A DNA stretch of 25,125 nt from an uncultured Christensenellaceae bacterium (GTDB lineage Bacteria; Bacillota; Clostridia; Christensenellales; Pumilibacteraceae), in assembly GCA_910588315.1 (NCBI GenBank), contig CAJUQF010000007.1, positions 20,545 to 45,669 on the forward strand. The letters run 5' to 3'. Below the pieces are notes generated by a model. That model was not told where the DNA came from and searched no databases. It saw nothing but the letters and a program-made list of their open reading frames with translations. The position numbers were made by a program, and so were the translations under genes. This document shows positions 1-7,113 of the stretch, one piece after another; the first letter of the stretch is position 1; every line of letters starts with the position of its first letter.

Positions 1-92
1 GTATACAGCCCCGCACGCCCGAACAAGCGATACGCAAGCAAGACCGCGCCGTAAATAAGGACTACCGTCGCCAATAACATCGCCTCGTTCAT
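1..92 (-). CDS. yhhQ: Queuosine-precursor transporter (YhhQ/VUT family), N-terminal fragment
   Basis: Thirty codons are visible before the window edge. The peptide starts MNEAMLLATVVLIYGAVLL and continues with AYRLFGRAGLY. One hydrophobic helix followed by a YRLFGxxGLY motif is how clostridial YhhQ/VUT-family membrane proteins begin; that family imports queuosine precursors (queuine, preQ1 or preQ0). The ATG overlaps the TGA of the upstream radical SAM gene (ATGA, 4 bp), so translation is probably coupled. The pairing with a radical SAM protein and the leader RNA at 785-971 fit a queuosine-salvage unit. The identification rests on a short segment and on context. Confidence 0.6.
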   Translation of the reverse strand, partial: MNEAMLLATVVLIYGAVLLAYRLFGRAGLY

Positions 93-784
93 GCGCCCAC
101 CCCGAAATCCGTATTGTCGATCAGTATATCCGCACGCGGATTATCCTTATATATAGGGTAAACTTCACGCATAAATACATCGATAACCGCACCGTCCGGT
201 TTAACGGCGGTAGTATTTTCGCACATTATATTAATGCAAACGCGTTCGAAAAATTTCAATCCGAGTTCGATGTCGCGCATCATACTTTCCGCGGTTTGCC
301 CGTTCAATCCGAATAATAAGTTAGCCTCGCTCATGCCCGATGCGATCGTTTCGGGTTCGCGATCGGGTATGCCCTTACGTAATACGTCTTCGCGCATATG
401 ATAGTCGAAAGTCTCGACGCCGAGCTTAAATTTGACGCGCACGCCGTCGAAAAACTTTATTATCTCGTCCAATCGACCGCGATACATATAATGTACTTCG
501 AAATGCAGCGTATGTATGCACTTATCCGCACAAACGGACTTTATCAGCGCAAGAGTATTCTTGTCCAATTCGAACACCGATCCGCTGTTTATGACTTCCA
601 ATTCGCCGTACTTGCCGGTCACGCGCGACAGCGCTTGCCTATTGATCTCGTAATTGGCTTGCTCGTCCGCCGAGCAATCTAAGTGATAATCGCAAAACAC
701 GCACGCCCTATACGCGCACCCGCCGCCGCGCAACAGCACTATCTCGCGCGGACACTTTTCCTTTATCTCCGAGTATCTTTCCAT
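89..784 (-). CDS. Radical SAM protein, candidate queuosine-salvage lyase (QueL-like)
   Basis: A 231-residue protein with a cysteine triad C23, C28, C31 in GGGCAYRACVFCDYH. The spacing is CX4CX2C rather than the usual CX3CX2C, yet the Cys-rich loop after a beta strand (IVLLR) is a radical SAM hallmark. It is short and lacks an obvious second iron-sulfur domain. Radical SAM proteins of this size next to yhhQ-type transporters occur in Clostridia, where QueL cleaves queuosine to release queuine; that assignment is inference from context. The ATG at 784 has no clear Shine-Dalgarno sequence and an in-frame stop lies 12 bases upstream, so this is the only plausible start. It is preceded by a structured leader and overlaps yhhQ by 4 bp. 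It could instead be another small tRNA-related radical SAM enzyme. Confidence 0.7.
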   Translation of the reverse strand: MERYSEIKEKCPREIVLLRGGGCAYRACVFCDYHLDCSADEQANYEINRQALSRVTGKYGELEVINSGSVFELDKNTLALIKSVCADKCIHTLHFEVHYMYRGRLDEIIKFFDGVRVKFKLGVETFDYHMREDVLRKGIPDREPETIASGMSEANLLFGLNGQTAESMMRDIELGLKFFERVCINIMCENTTAVKPDGAVIDVFMREVYPIYKDNPRADILIDNTDFGVGA

Positions 785-942
785 GACAGCTATTTAGCAA
801 ACGAAATGCGTTTGTACATAACCATACAAACGCACGTAGTTTTACTATTTGCCTCCCGTAGTTTTGATTTTGCATACGACCGAGAAAACCCGATCCGTAC
901 AAGGCAGGATGGTTACGAACTGCCTATTATTAAGTTACCTAT
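785..942 (-). promoter_or_regulatory. Structured 5' leader, candidate preQ1-I-like riboswitch
   Basis: Read on the minus strand, the predicted transcript begins near 936. It almost at once forms a 6-bp stem (AGGCAG/CTGCCT, arms 920-925 and 902-907) closing the 12-nt loop TTCGTAACCATC. That loop contains the GUAAC core seen in preQ1-I aptamers of the Thermoanaerobacter type. A 12-bp hairpin with G-U pairs and a TTTT loop follows, then an A-rich stretch ending in ACTACGGGAGG, whose TACG could pair with CGTA of the loop to make the pseudoknot. Further down, a perfect 10-bp inverted repeat (825-834/807-816) followed by TTTCGTTT may be a terminator. The extra hairpin before the A-rich tail is unlike classical preQ1-I, so this is a variant or a different element. 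Confidence 0.45.
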
Positions 943-971
943 ATTTTACGCCGACGGCAACCGTTTGTCAA
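943..971 (-). promoter_or_regulatory. Sigma-70-type promoter of the queuosine-salvage unit
   Basis: On the minus strand TTGACA (971-966) is separated by exactly 17 bases from TAAAAT (948-943). Transcription would start near 936, 11 bases before the first hairpin of the leader. It lies just past the stop of the AraC gene, so the radical SAM/yhhQ pair has its own promoter. Confidence 0.75.
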
Positions 972-1019
972 TTATTTTTATGCGGCGTCACATCGAATAC
1001 CGTCATATTATATTTCAAC

Positions 1020-1041
1020 GCGATAAGTCGAACTTTATCGC
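1020..1041. terminator. Hairpin at the end of the AraC gene
   Basis: GCGATAA (1020-1026) and TTATCGC (1035-1041) form an inverted repeat that includes the AraC stop codon. A T-run (TTTTTT after two bases) follows it only in plus-strand sense, so it is a classical terminator for plus-strand transcripts. For the minus-strand araC message it is a 3' end hairpin without a U-tract. Confidence 0.35.
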
Positions 1042-1856
1042 TGTTTTTTCCTATTAGGGGTACCCCCCCCCTCGCGCAAATCGAAATACTCCGCGGGAGT
1101 CATGCCGTACTGCTTTTTGAACGCGCGATAAAAAGTCTGCCTGCTGCTGAACCCGTACTTTTCCGCCTGCTCGTCGAACGAACGGTCGCGGTCGTAATAC
1201 GTCACCAAAAGTTCCAACCGCCTTTGGTTTATAAAGTCGCGGAAATTCATACCGAGTTCCCTGTGCAAGAGTTCGGACAGATAATTCTTGTTGTACCCGA
1301 ACTCGCCGGCGAGCGCGCCGAGCGTGATATTTACTTTCGTGTAATTATCGTCGATGTATTGCATACACTTGCTGATAATGTCATAACTTTCGCGCTTTAT
1401 GCTCGGCTTGCTCGTCCCCACAAACTCCAAGTTATCTATGAATATGTCCAATATCTCGTAGACCTTCAACAAAAGCTTTACCGGCGATTCCGTAAAATAC
1501 CGTTTGATCGCTAACACAAGCTCGATCATGCGCGCCGCCGCGTCTCCGCGAACGACCGGATCTTTGGGATATGTCTCGCCTATCGCCTGAAACCATGCGT
1601 CGAGATAGCGCGGCGGTATCAACATCGCATAGTTTTCCCCGCCGTCCGCAAGCGCGTGCGGCATGCCCGACGCTATCAGCAGCACTTCGCCGTGATTCAC
1701 CCGTATTTTCTCGCCGCCGAGATCGGCGTCTATATACTCGCCCGTTACGCATTGAAGTTCCAGACTCCTGTGCAAATGTTCCTCCCAATGAAAATTATGC
1801 GGGAACATATCTACGTTTTCTATCGGGCGATCACGCCAATATTCATAGTAAGACAT
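1035..1856 (-). CDS. AraC-family transcriptional regulator
   Basis: A 273-residue protein starting MSYYEYWRDRP. The N-terminal part has the cupin-like ligand domain of AraC proteins (His-rich HWEEHLHRSLEL, then HGEVLLIASGMPHAL). The C-terminal ~100 residues hold the two-helix-turn-helix domain ending GFSSRQTFYRAFKKQYGMTP, the family signature. I place the start at 1856, after AGGTGTGT, because the open frame beginning with GTG at 1913 would sit at the predicted transcription start near 1911. The gene is divergent from the lipoprotein/GH3 pair and their -10 boxes overlap, so it probably controls that pair in response to a sugar, and itself. The last codons include a run of nine G (plus-strand C at 1063-1071), a slippage-prone tract beyond the DNA-binding domain. 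Confidence 0.9.
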   Translation of the reverse strand: MSYYEYWRDRPIENVDMFPHNFHWEEHLHRSLELQCVTGEYIDADLGGEKIRVNHGEVLLIASGMPHALADGGENYAMLIPPRYLDAWFQAIGETYPKDPVVRGDAAARMIELVLAIKRYFTESPVKLLLKVYEILDIFIDNLEFVGTSKPSIKRESYDIISKCMQYIDDNYTKVNITLGALAGEFGYNKNYLSELLHRELGMNFRDFINQRRLELLVTYYDRDRSFDEQAEKYGFSSRQTFYRAFKKQYGMTPAEYFDLREGGGTPNRKKQR

Positions 1857-1897
1857 ACACACCTGAACTTTTAATACAAATCGAATGGTATTTGGTA

Positions 1898-1925
1898 TTG
1901 ATTTTTGATACACCTATATTATAAT
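1898..1925 (+). promoter_or_regulatory. Promoter of the lipoprotein/GH3 unit, overlapping the araC promoter
   Basis: TTGATT (1898-1903), 16-base spacer, TATAAT (1920-1925). The -10 shares four bases with the -10 of the divergent araC promoter, so polymerase can occupy only one at a time. The weaker -35 fits a promoter that needs an activator such as the neighbouring AraC protein. This is inferred from sequence only. Confidence 0.55.
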
Positions 1926-1946
1926 AGATAGTGAAGTAAATGTCAA
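1918..1946 (-). promoter_or_regulatory. Promoter of the AraC regulator
   Basis: Perfect consensus on the minus strand: TTGACA (1946-1941), 17-base spacer, TATAAT (1923-1918). The start point near 1911 gives a leader of about 55 bases to the ATG at 1856. Confidence 0.8.
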
Positions 1947-1966
1947 CGGGCATTTCGGAGGAAAAT

Positions 1967-4900
1967 ATGAAAAAAGTGCGAAGTATTTTTACTGTGCTTA
2001 TGTTCGTGCTTATTTGTTCCGTGTTGTTTGTTTTCGTCGCTTGCGGCGAAACGGACGGCGACGGCAAATGCACCGAGCATACATACGGCGAATGGACCTT
2101 AGTCTCCGCCGGCAACTGCAAAAATCCGAGCGTGGAAAAACGCATATGCAAAAAATGCAAAGCGGAAGAAACGCGCGACGGCGAAAAAGACCCGAACGTT
2201 CATTTTCAATGGACGGAATGGGAATGCGACATGGAGGCTACGTGCGAGGACGATGGACACGAGTTCCGTATATGTCTCGGATGTAACGAAACGGAAGAAA
2301 ACATCATTCCGAAAGACGACTCGAAACACGTGTTCGGCGTATGGACCGTTACAAAAGCCGCGACCTGTTCCAAACAGGGCGAGCGCGTACACACGTGTAC
2401 TCTTTGCAACACGGACGTTACAGAGAAAACTCCGCTCGACGACACAAACCACCGTTTCGTGTCCGACGGCTCCACGCCTTCCACCTGCTCGACTCACGGC
2501 ACAAACAACTCGATTTGTGCGGACTGCGGCAAAACCGACTTCTCCCCGCTGCCGTTCGACACGCACTTTCATTCTTCGCCGTTTGTAAACGGCGTATGCC
2601 CCGACTGCGGCGGCATGCTCGATTCGGATATAAAACTCGACAACGAGACGGGCAAACTCAAAGCGATCTATTCGAAGTTCTTCGAAGGCGACTTCAAAGT
2701 ACAGTACGAATTCTACACCAAAGCCGGTCAGCTCGAACCGCAATGGGATAACTTTCTCTTCGAAATAGCGCCTGCAATAAATCTTGCCGGTACGCTCAAC
2801 AAATCGGACGTGGGGCTTATACAGCTCATTCCCTATCCGAGAGGACGCAACCACTTCACATGGAACAGCCTGTGGTGGAACGTGTACCCCATCAATGTCG
2901 ACTCGACCTGGTTCTTCGACGAGAACGGTACCGATCTCATTTATGAAACATGCGTTCAAAAAGGTATAGACGTCATAGCGACGTTCGAGCGCGTCGGCGA
3001 TTATTTAAGCGTAAAGTACGTTATGACCGTCGAAATGAACGGCAAAAATTACGACTGCGTGGTGACGACCGACCTTACATATCCCGGTATCGAAAAATTC
3101 TATATAGGTCTTTCCGGCGAAGAATGTACCGTCGATCTCAAACAGGTCACTCTTTTAAAGGGCGCGATAGCAAGCGAACGGGTCGAGCCGGAAGAAGGCA
3201 AAGCGCTTATCGATTCGCCCGTCGTGTTTGACAATAGCGGCGTAAAGAATGCGAACGGTCTCGACTACACGTTTACCGGCGACTTTGATATCGAATACGA
3301 CCTTACGCTTGCCGGAGACGACGTAAACGATTGGTACAGCTGGATACTCTACATGTTCGCCGACAGCAATGATCTGACCGTAGCCGAGGGACACAAACTG
3401 TACTACAGCGCAACCGCCAACAGCAGCTATCCCGAACCTTACGCGCCGACATTCGTGCGTCCCGTCGACGAAGACGGCAAGCCCGTAAACAACGGCAACT
3501 ATCAGTTCCGTCACGATCTCGGCGATCTTGCGTCTAATCTCAAGGACAGCAAAGCCAAGCTCCGCATAGTGCGCAAGGGCGGACAGATCAACGTTTACGG
3601 ATATGGCTATAAAAACACAGACGATATATTCGTCTACTATCTCGACGCAGTAAAACAACAAACATACTCCGGCAAGCTCACGATACGCATAACCGGCGAA
3701 AAGTGCAATGTGACCGTTACCGGCGCAACGCTTTACTGCGGCACGGCGACTCAACCCAACGGACAGTGCATAAAGCACGATCTTACGGAGTGGGATATAA
3801 CCGAAGCGGACAGATGCAAACCCGGTCACAAAGAGCGCGAATGCAAGGACTGCGACTACTCCGAGTCCGAAATCCTTCCCGCCGTTGCAGACCACGATTA
3901 CGGCGATTGGGTCAAAGAATACGATCCCGTCTGCGGCACGCCCGGCAGAGAAAAACAAGTTTGCTCGGTCTGCAAAGACGAACAATACCGCGATATCCCG
4001 GCAACGGGTGTTCACTCGTTCGGCGAGTGGACGGTAACGAAACAAGCGACCTGCACGGATGACGGCGAAGAGCGGCGCGACTGCGAACTCTGCGACCACT
4101 TCGAAACGCGCGTCATCGACGCGACGGGACATTCGTACGGCGCATGGGATACCACCGATGCGACGTGTATCGCCGCCGGCGAACGGCACAGAACGTGTTC
4201 CGTGTGCGACGACGTCGAAAGCGAAAAACTCCCGAAAGATCTTTACGCACACAGCGGCATGACTAACGGCATCTGCCCCGACTGCCACGGCATACTCACC
4301 GCACAAAAGGATATCGATAACACGGCAGGCAAAAAACTCGTCTCCGACGAGATCTATCTCGGCGGCGACTTCGAGATAGTGTACACATTTAAAAACAACT
4401 TTGTCGGCACGGATAAGTCTTGGGATAATTTCATTATGTCCATAGATCAAGCCGAATACGTAAACGGCAAGATAATTCACCCGAGCGTTCGCAACAAAGC
4501 CGGCGACGCGCACGGCGAATTCGATATGGTCCCGTTCATGACCAACAACGACGCCGCCGGTCACTTCGGCCTGTTTTGGAACAAATTCGGCAACAGCGTC
4601 GACATGACCTGGTTCAAAGGTCCGAATGGCGAAGCGGTTTCCTTCCAGGACGCTATGGCGGCAAGCCCGAACGTAGTGGCAAACATAAAGAAAACAGACA
4701 ACAAAGTTACGGCGACGTTCACTATGATCGCCAATGTCAACGGCACGATCGCGACTTGCACGGTAACGTATCATATCTATGTGGGCGCGGCGAACAAAAT
4801 TTGGCTGTCGCTGTCCGGCGAAGAATGCGTGCTTAACGTCAGTCAGATAAAACTGCTCGCCGGCGAGATACTGCCCGCGACTTCGACCGAGCAGGGAACG

Positions 4901-7024
4901 AGCGTTCTCGATACACCCGCGCAGCTTGCCAATGCCAACAAGAACGACCAAGGCCTCAATATCACGTTCGATGAAGGCGACTTCGATTTCGAGTATCGTT
5001 ACGAATCCGCCGAAAACCCCGGCAAGGGCGATTGGGACAACTGGCTGTTCTACATGTTCAAGGATAACGACGACTTTGCCATCGACGGCAACAACGGACA
5101 CAAGCTTTACTGGTCTATGACGGTAAACGGCGCAGAACCGGAAGCGAGCGCTACCGTTTTCCAGAACGTCAACTGGTGTTGCTTCAATAAACGCGACTAC
5201 GACAGTTTCGCCGCGCAGGTCATAAAACACTGCACGTTCAATATCCGCGTAGCGCGCAGGAACGGCTACATCTCGGTAATAGGCGACGGCTGGCTGGACG
5301 GCGAGAACACTCCGTTCGTACAGTGGGCGTACAATACGTATACAATAACTTACAACGGCATGCTCACGATCCGGCTCACATCGCAAAAGAGTACGCTCAC
5401 GGTAAACGACGTTATAGTTTATTCCGGTTCCCCTATCGGTATCAACGTCGCCGTAGCAAACGGCATGTGCGTCTCGCACGCACTCGGCGAGTGGAACGTA
5501 ACTCCCGCCGACAGATGTATCCCCGGACATAAGGAACGCGCATGCAACAAATGCTCCTACTCCGAGTCCGAAGTAATACCCGGCGGCGAGCATACTTACG
5601 GCGAATGGACTACGGATATCGAGCCCGTCTGTGGTACGCCCGGCAATAAGCACAGGACCTGCTCGGTATGCAACAACACCGAAGAGCAAGAGATCCCCGC
5701 GACGGGAACTCACACCTACGGCGAGTGGACGGGTACTGCGGCTAACTGCATGGAGGCCGGCGAGAGATCACGCACCTGTTCGGGCTGCGGCAACATACAG
5801 AACGAAACTCTCCCCGTAGACGTTTACACTCACAGATCGGCGCTCGACAGTAACGGCGTTTGCCCCGACTGTCACGGTATGCTCACTGCGGCGCGCGTCG
5901 TAGACAACACGGCGGGCAAAGCGCTCGACACATACGGTCACTACTTTAACGACGACTTCGATCTCACATTCGAATTCGACGGTAGAGCGGGCAGCAACAG
6001 CGAATGGCATAACTTTATTATGAAGTTGGCGCCGGCATACTACGCCGACGGACAAATAAGACAATCCCCAGTCGGTCGCATCATGCTGTTGCCGTTCCCC
6101 AAAAATCGCGATCATTACTGCGGTCCCGAAACCGGCGGCTTATGGTGGAAAACTTACGGCATTACCGTCAATACGACAGGGTTCTACGATAAAGATCACG
6201 TCGATCTCGGATATGCGGCAAGCGTTCAGAAAGGCTTTAAAGCCGTGGTGACGCTAAAACGCATGGGCGACAACGTCGACGTCCGCATGGTAATGACTAT
6301 CGACCATAACGGCGAAGCCGTCGACTGCGTAGTCACGACAACACTCGCCTACCCCGGCGTGGAAAATCTGTACGTCGGTATCACCGGTGAAAGCAGCAGT
6401 CTTACTTTAAATCAATTCAAAATAAACGACGGCGCATTCGCGCCGAGCGCGGAAGTCGCGACAGGCACGCAAATACTCGAAAGTCCGGTCGAACTTAATA
6501 ACTCGGGCGTAAAAAATCAAGCGGCGCTCAACTATGCGTTCGACGGAGATTTCGACGTAATGTACGATCTCGATCTTAAAGGCGACGACGTCAACGATTG
6601 GCACAGCTGGATACTGTATATGTTCAAGGACAGCGACGACTTTACGATCGACGGCAACAACGGACATAAACTGTTCTTCTGCGGCACGGCAAACGGCAAC
6701 TATTCGGAAGGTTCGGTCCCCACAATGAAAAAAGCATATAACAGCGAGAATAAACAAGAAAACTATAACTTCCGTATCGATTCCGGCAATTTTGCGGCTA
6801 ACCTTCAAAACAGCAAAGTCAAGTTGCGTATCGTTCGCAAAAACGGACAAATAAATATTTACGGATACGGTTATAAAGAGGACGGCACGGAGATCGTACA
6901 GTATGTAGATTCTCTCAACGTAAACTACACCGGCACGCTCACCTTGCGCATGACGGCGGAACTGTGCGTTTGTACCGTGACCGGACTCACCGTCTACAAC
7001 GGCACGCCTACGCTTATTGCGTAA
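1967..7024 (+). CDS. Giant modular surface lipoprotein with three Cys-repeat/beta-sandwich modules
   Basis: 1685 residues. The start is the ATG at 1967, after CGGAGGAAAAT; the in-frame ATG at 1940 lacks a binding site and would precede the signal peptide. MKKVRSIFTVLMFVLICSVL leads to a lipobox-like FVAC with the lipidated Cys at residue 26. The protein then repeats one plan three times: a cluster of Cys-rich repeats (about 35-219, 601-778, 1168-1308), an A domain of ~180 residues (WDNF or WHNF motif) and a B domain of ~180 residues (DWYSWILYMF or DWHSWILYMF, then GHKL). The A and B domains look like related concanavalin/jelly-roll beta sandwiches, which often bind glycans. The end is abrupt, without a C-terminal anchor. 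The GH3 gene follows after 89 bases with no terminator. Carbohydrate binding is inferred; I do not recognise a named family. Confidence 0.85.
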   Translation: MKKVRSIFTVLMFVLICSVLFVFVACGETDGDGKCTEHTYGEWTLVSAGNCKNPSVEKRICKKCKAEETRDGEKDPNVHFQWTEWECDMEATCEDDGHEFRICLGCNETEENIIPKDDSKHVFGVWTVTKAATCSKQGERVHTCTLCNTDVTEKTPLDDTNHRFVSDGSTPSTCSTHGTNNSICADCGKTDFSPLPFDTHFHSSPFVNGVCPDCGGMLDSDIKLDNETGKLKAIYSKFFEGDFKVQYEFYTKAGQLEPQWDNFLFEIAPAINLAGTLNKSDVGLIQLIPYPRGRNHFTWNSLWWNVYPINVDSTWFFDENGTDLIYETCVQKGIDVIATFERVGDYLSVKYVMTVEMNGKNYDCVVTTDLTYPGIEKFYIGLSGEECTVDLKQVTLLKGAIASERVEPEEGKALIDSPVVFDNSGVKNANGLDYTFTGDFDIEYDLTLAGDDVNDWYSWILYMFADSNDLTVAEGHKLYYSATANSSYPEPYAPTFVRPVDEDGKPVNNGNYQFRHDLGDLASNLKDSKAKLRIVRKGGQINVYGYGYKNTDDIFVYYLDAVKQQTYSGKLTIRITGEKCNVTVTGATLYCGTATQPNGQCIKHDLTEWDITEADRCKPGHKERECKDCDYSESEILPAVADHDYGDWVKEYDPVCGTPGREKQVCSVCKDEQYRDIPATGVHSFGEWTVTKQATCTDDGEERRDCELCDHFETRVIDATGHSYGAWDTTDATCIAAGERHRTCSVCDDVESEKLPKDLYAHSGMTNGICPDCHGILTAQKDIDNTAGKKLVSDEIYLGGDFEIVYTFKNNFVGTDKSWDNFIMSIDQAEYVNGKIIHPSVRNKAGDAHGEFDMVPFMTNNDAAGHFGLFWNKFGNSVDMTWFKGPNGEAVSFQDAMAASPNVVANIKKTDNKVTATFTMIANVNGTIATCTVTYHIYVGAANKIWLSLSGEECVLNVSQIKLLAGEILPATSTEQGTSVLDTPAQLANANKNDQGLNITFDEGDFDFEYRYESAENPGKGDWDNWLFYMFKDNDDFAIDGNNGHKLYWSMTVNGAEPEASATVFQNVNWCCFNKRDYDSFAAQVIKHCTFNIRVARRNGYISVIGDGWLDGENTPFVQWAYNTYTITYNGMLTIRLTSQKSTLTVNDVIVYSGSPIGINVAVANGMCVSHALGEWNVTPADRCIPGHKERACNKCSYSESEVIPGGEHTYGEWTTDIEPVCGTPGNKHRTCSVCNNTEEQEIPATGTHTYGEWTGTAANCMEAGERSRTCSGCGNIQNETLPVDVYTHRSALDSNGVCPDCHGMLTAARVVDNTAGKALDTYGHYFNDDFDLTFEFDGRAGSNSEWHNFIMKLAPAYYADGQIRQSPVGRIMLLPFPKNRDHYCGPETGGLWWKTYGITVNTTGFYDKDHVDLGYAASVQKGFKAVVTLKRMGDNVDVRMVMTIDHNGEAVDCVVTTTLAYPGVENLYVGITGESSSLTLNQFKINDGAFAPSAEVATGTQILESPVELNNSGVKNQAALNYAFDGDFDVMYDLDLKGDDVNDWHSWILYMFKDSDDFTIDGNNGHKLFFCGTANGNYSEGSVPTMKKAYNSENKQENYNFRIDSGNFAANLQNSKVKLRIVRKNGQINIYGYGYKEDGTEIVQYVDSLNVNYTGTLTLRMTAELCVCTVTGLTVYNGTPTLIA
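2069..2625 (+). repeat. Cys-rich repeat cluster 1
   Basis: Four tandem ~40-residue units of the form H-x-YGEW...C...G...R-x-C-x2-C...P, then a half unit NGVCPDCGGML. Each unit has one lone Cys and one CxxC pair, suited to disulfides or metal binding. It lies directly after the lipobox and probably forms a rod or spacer. Confidence 0.8.
3767..4300 (+). repeat. Cys-rich repeat cluster 2
   Basis: Four units of the same motif (for example HSFGEWTVTKQATC and later CELC), ending with the half unit NGICPDCHGIL. It separates beta-sandwich pair 1 from pair 2. The first unit has a variant start (KHDLTEWDITEADRC) shared with cluster 3, pointing to duplication of a whole module. Confidence 0.8.
5468..5890 (+). 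repeat. Cys-rich repeat cluster 3
   Basis: Three full units (HALGEW, HTYGEW, HTYGEW) and the closing half unit NGVCPDCHGML. It is one unit shorter than cluster 2 but in the same order, so one unit was lost or gained after the module duplicated. Confidence 0.8.
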
Positions 7025-7113
7025 TTTACTCCTACGATAACCGCAAAACAACTACCGAGCGTCGCGGCTCGCTTTACGGACGACGCTTATAACTAAAATA
7101 CATAGAGGTATAC

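Noticed and set aside
1857..1913. N-terminal extension of the AraC protein from GTG at 1913
   Set aside because: The predicted transcription start falls on that codon, and AGGTG before the ATG at 1856 gives a better start with a family-like N-terminus.
3155..5713. An 852-codon open frame antisense to the lipoprotein gene
   Set aside because: It mirrors the repeated, GC-biased codons of the sense gene, has no ribosome binding site, and its protein is an irregular mix without motifs.
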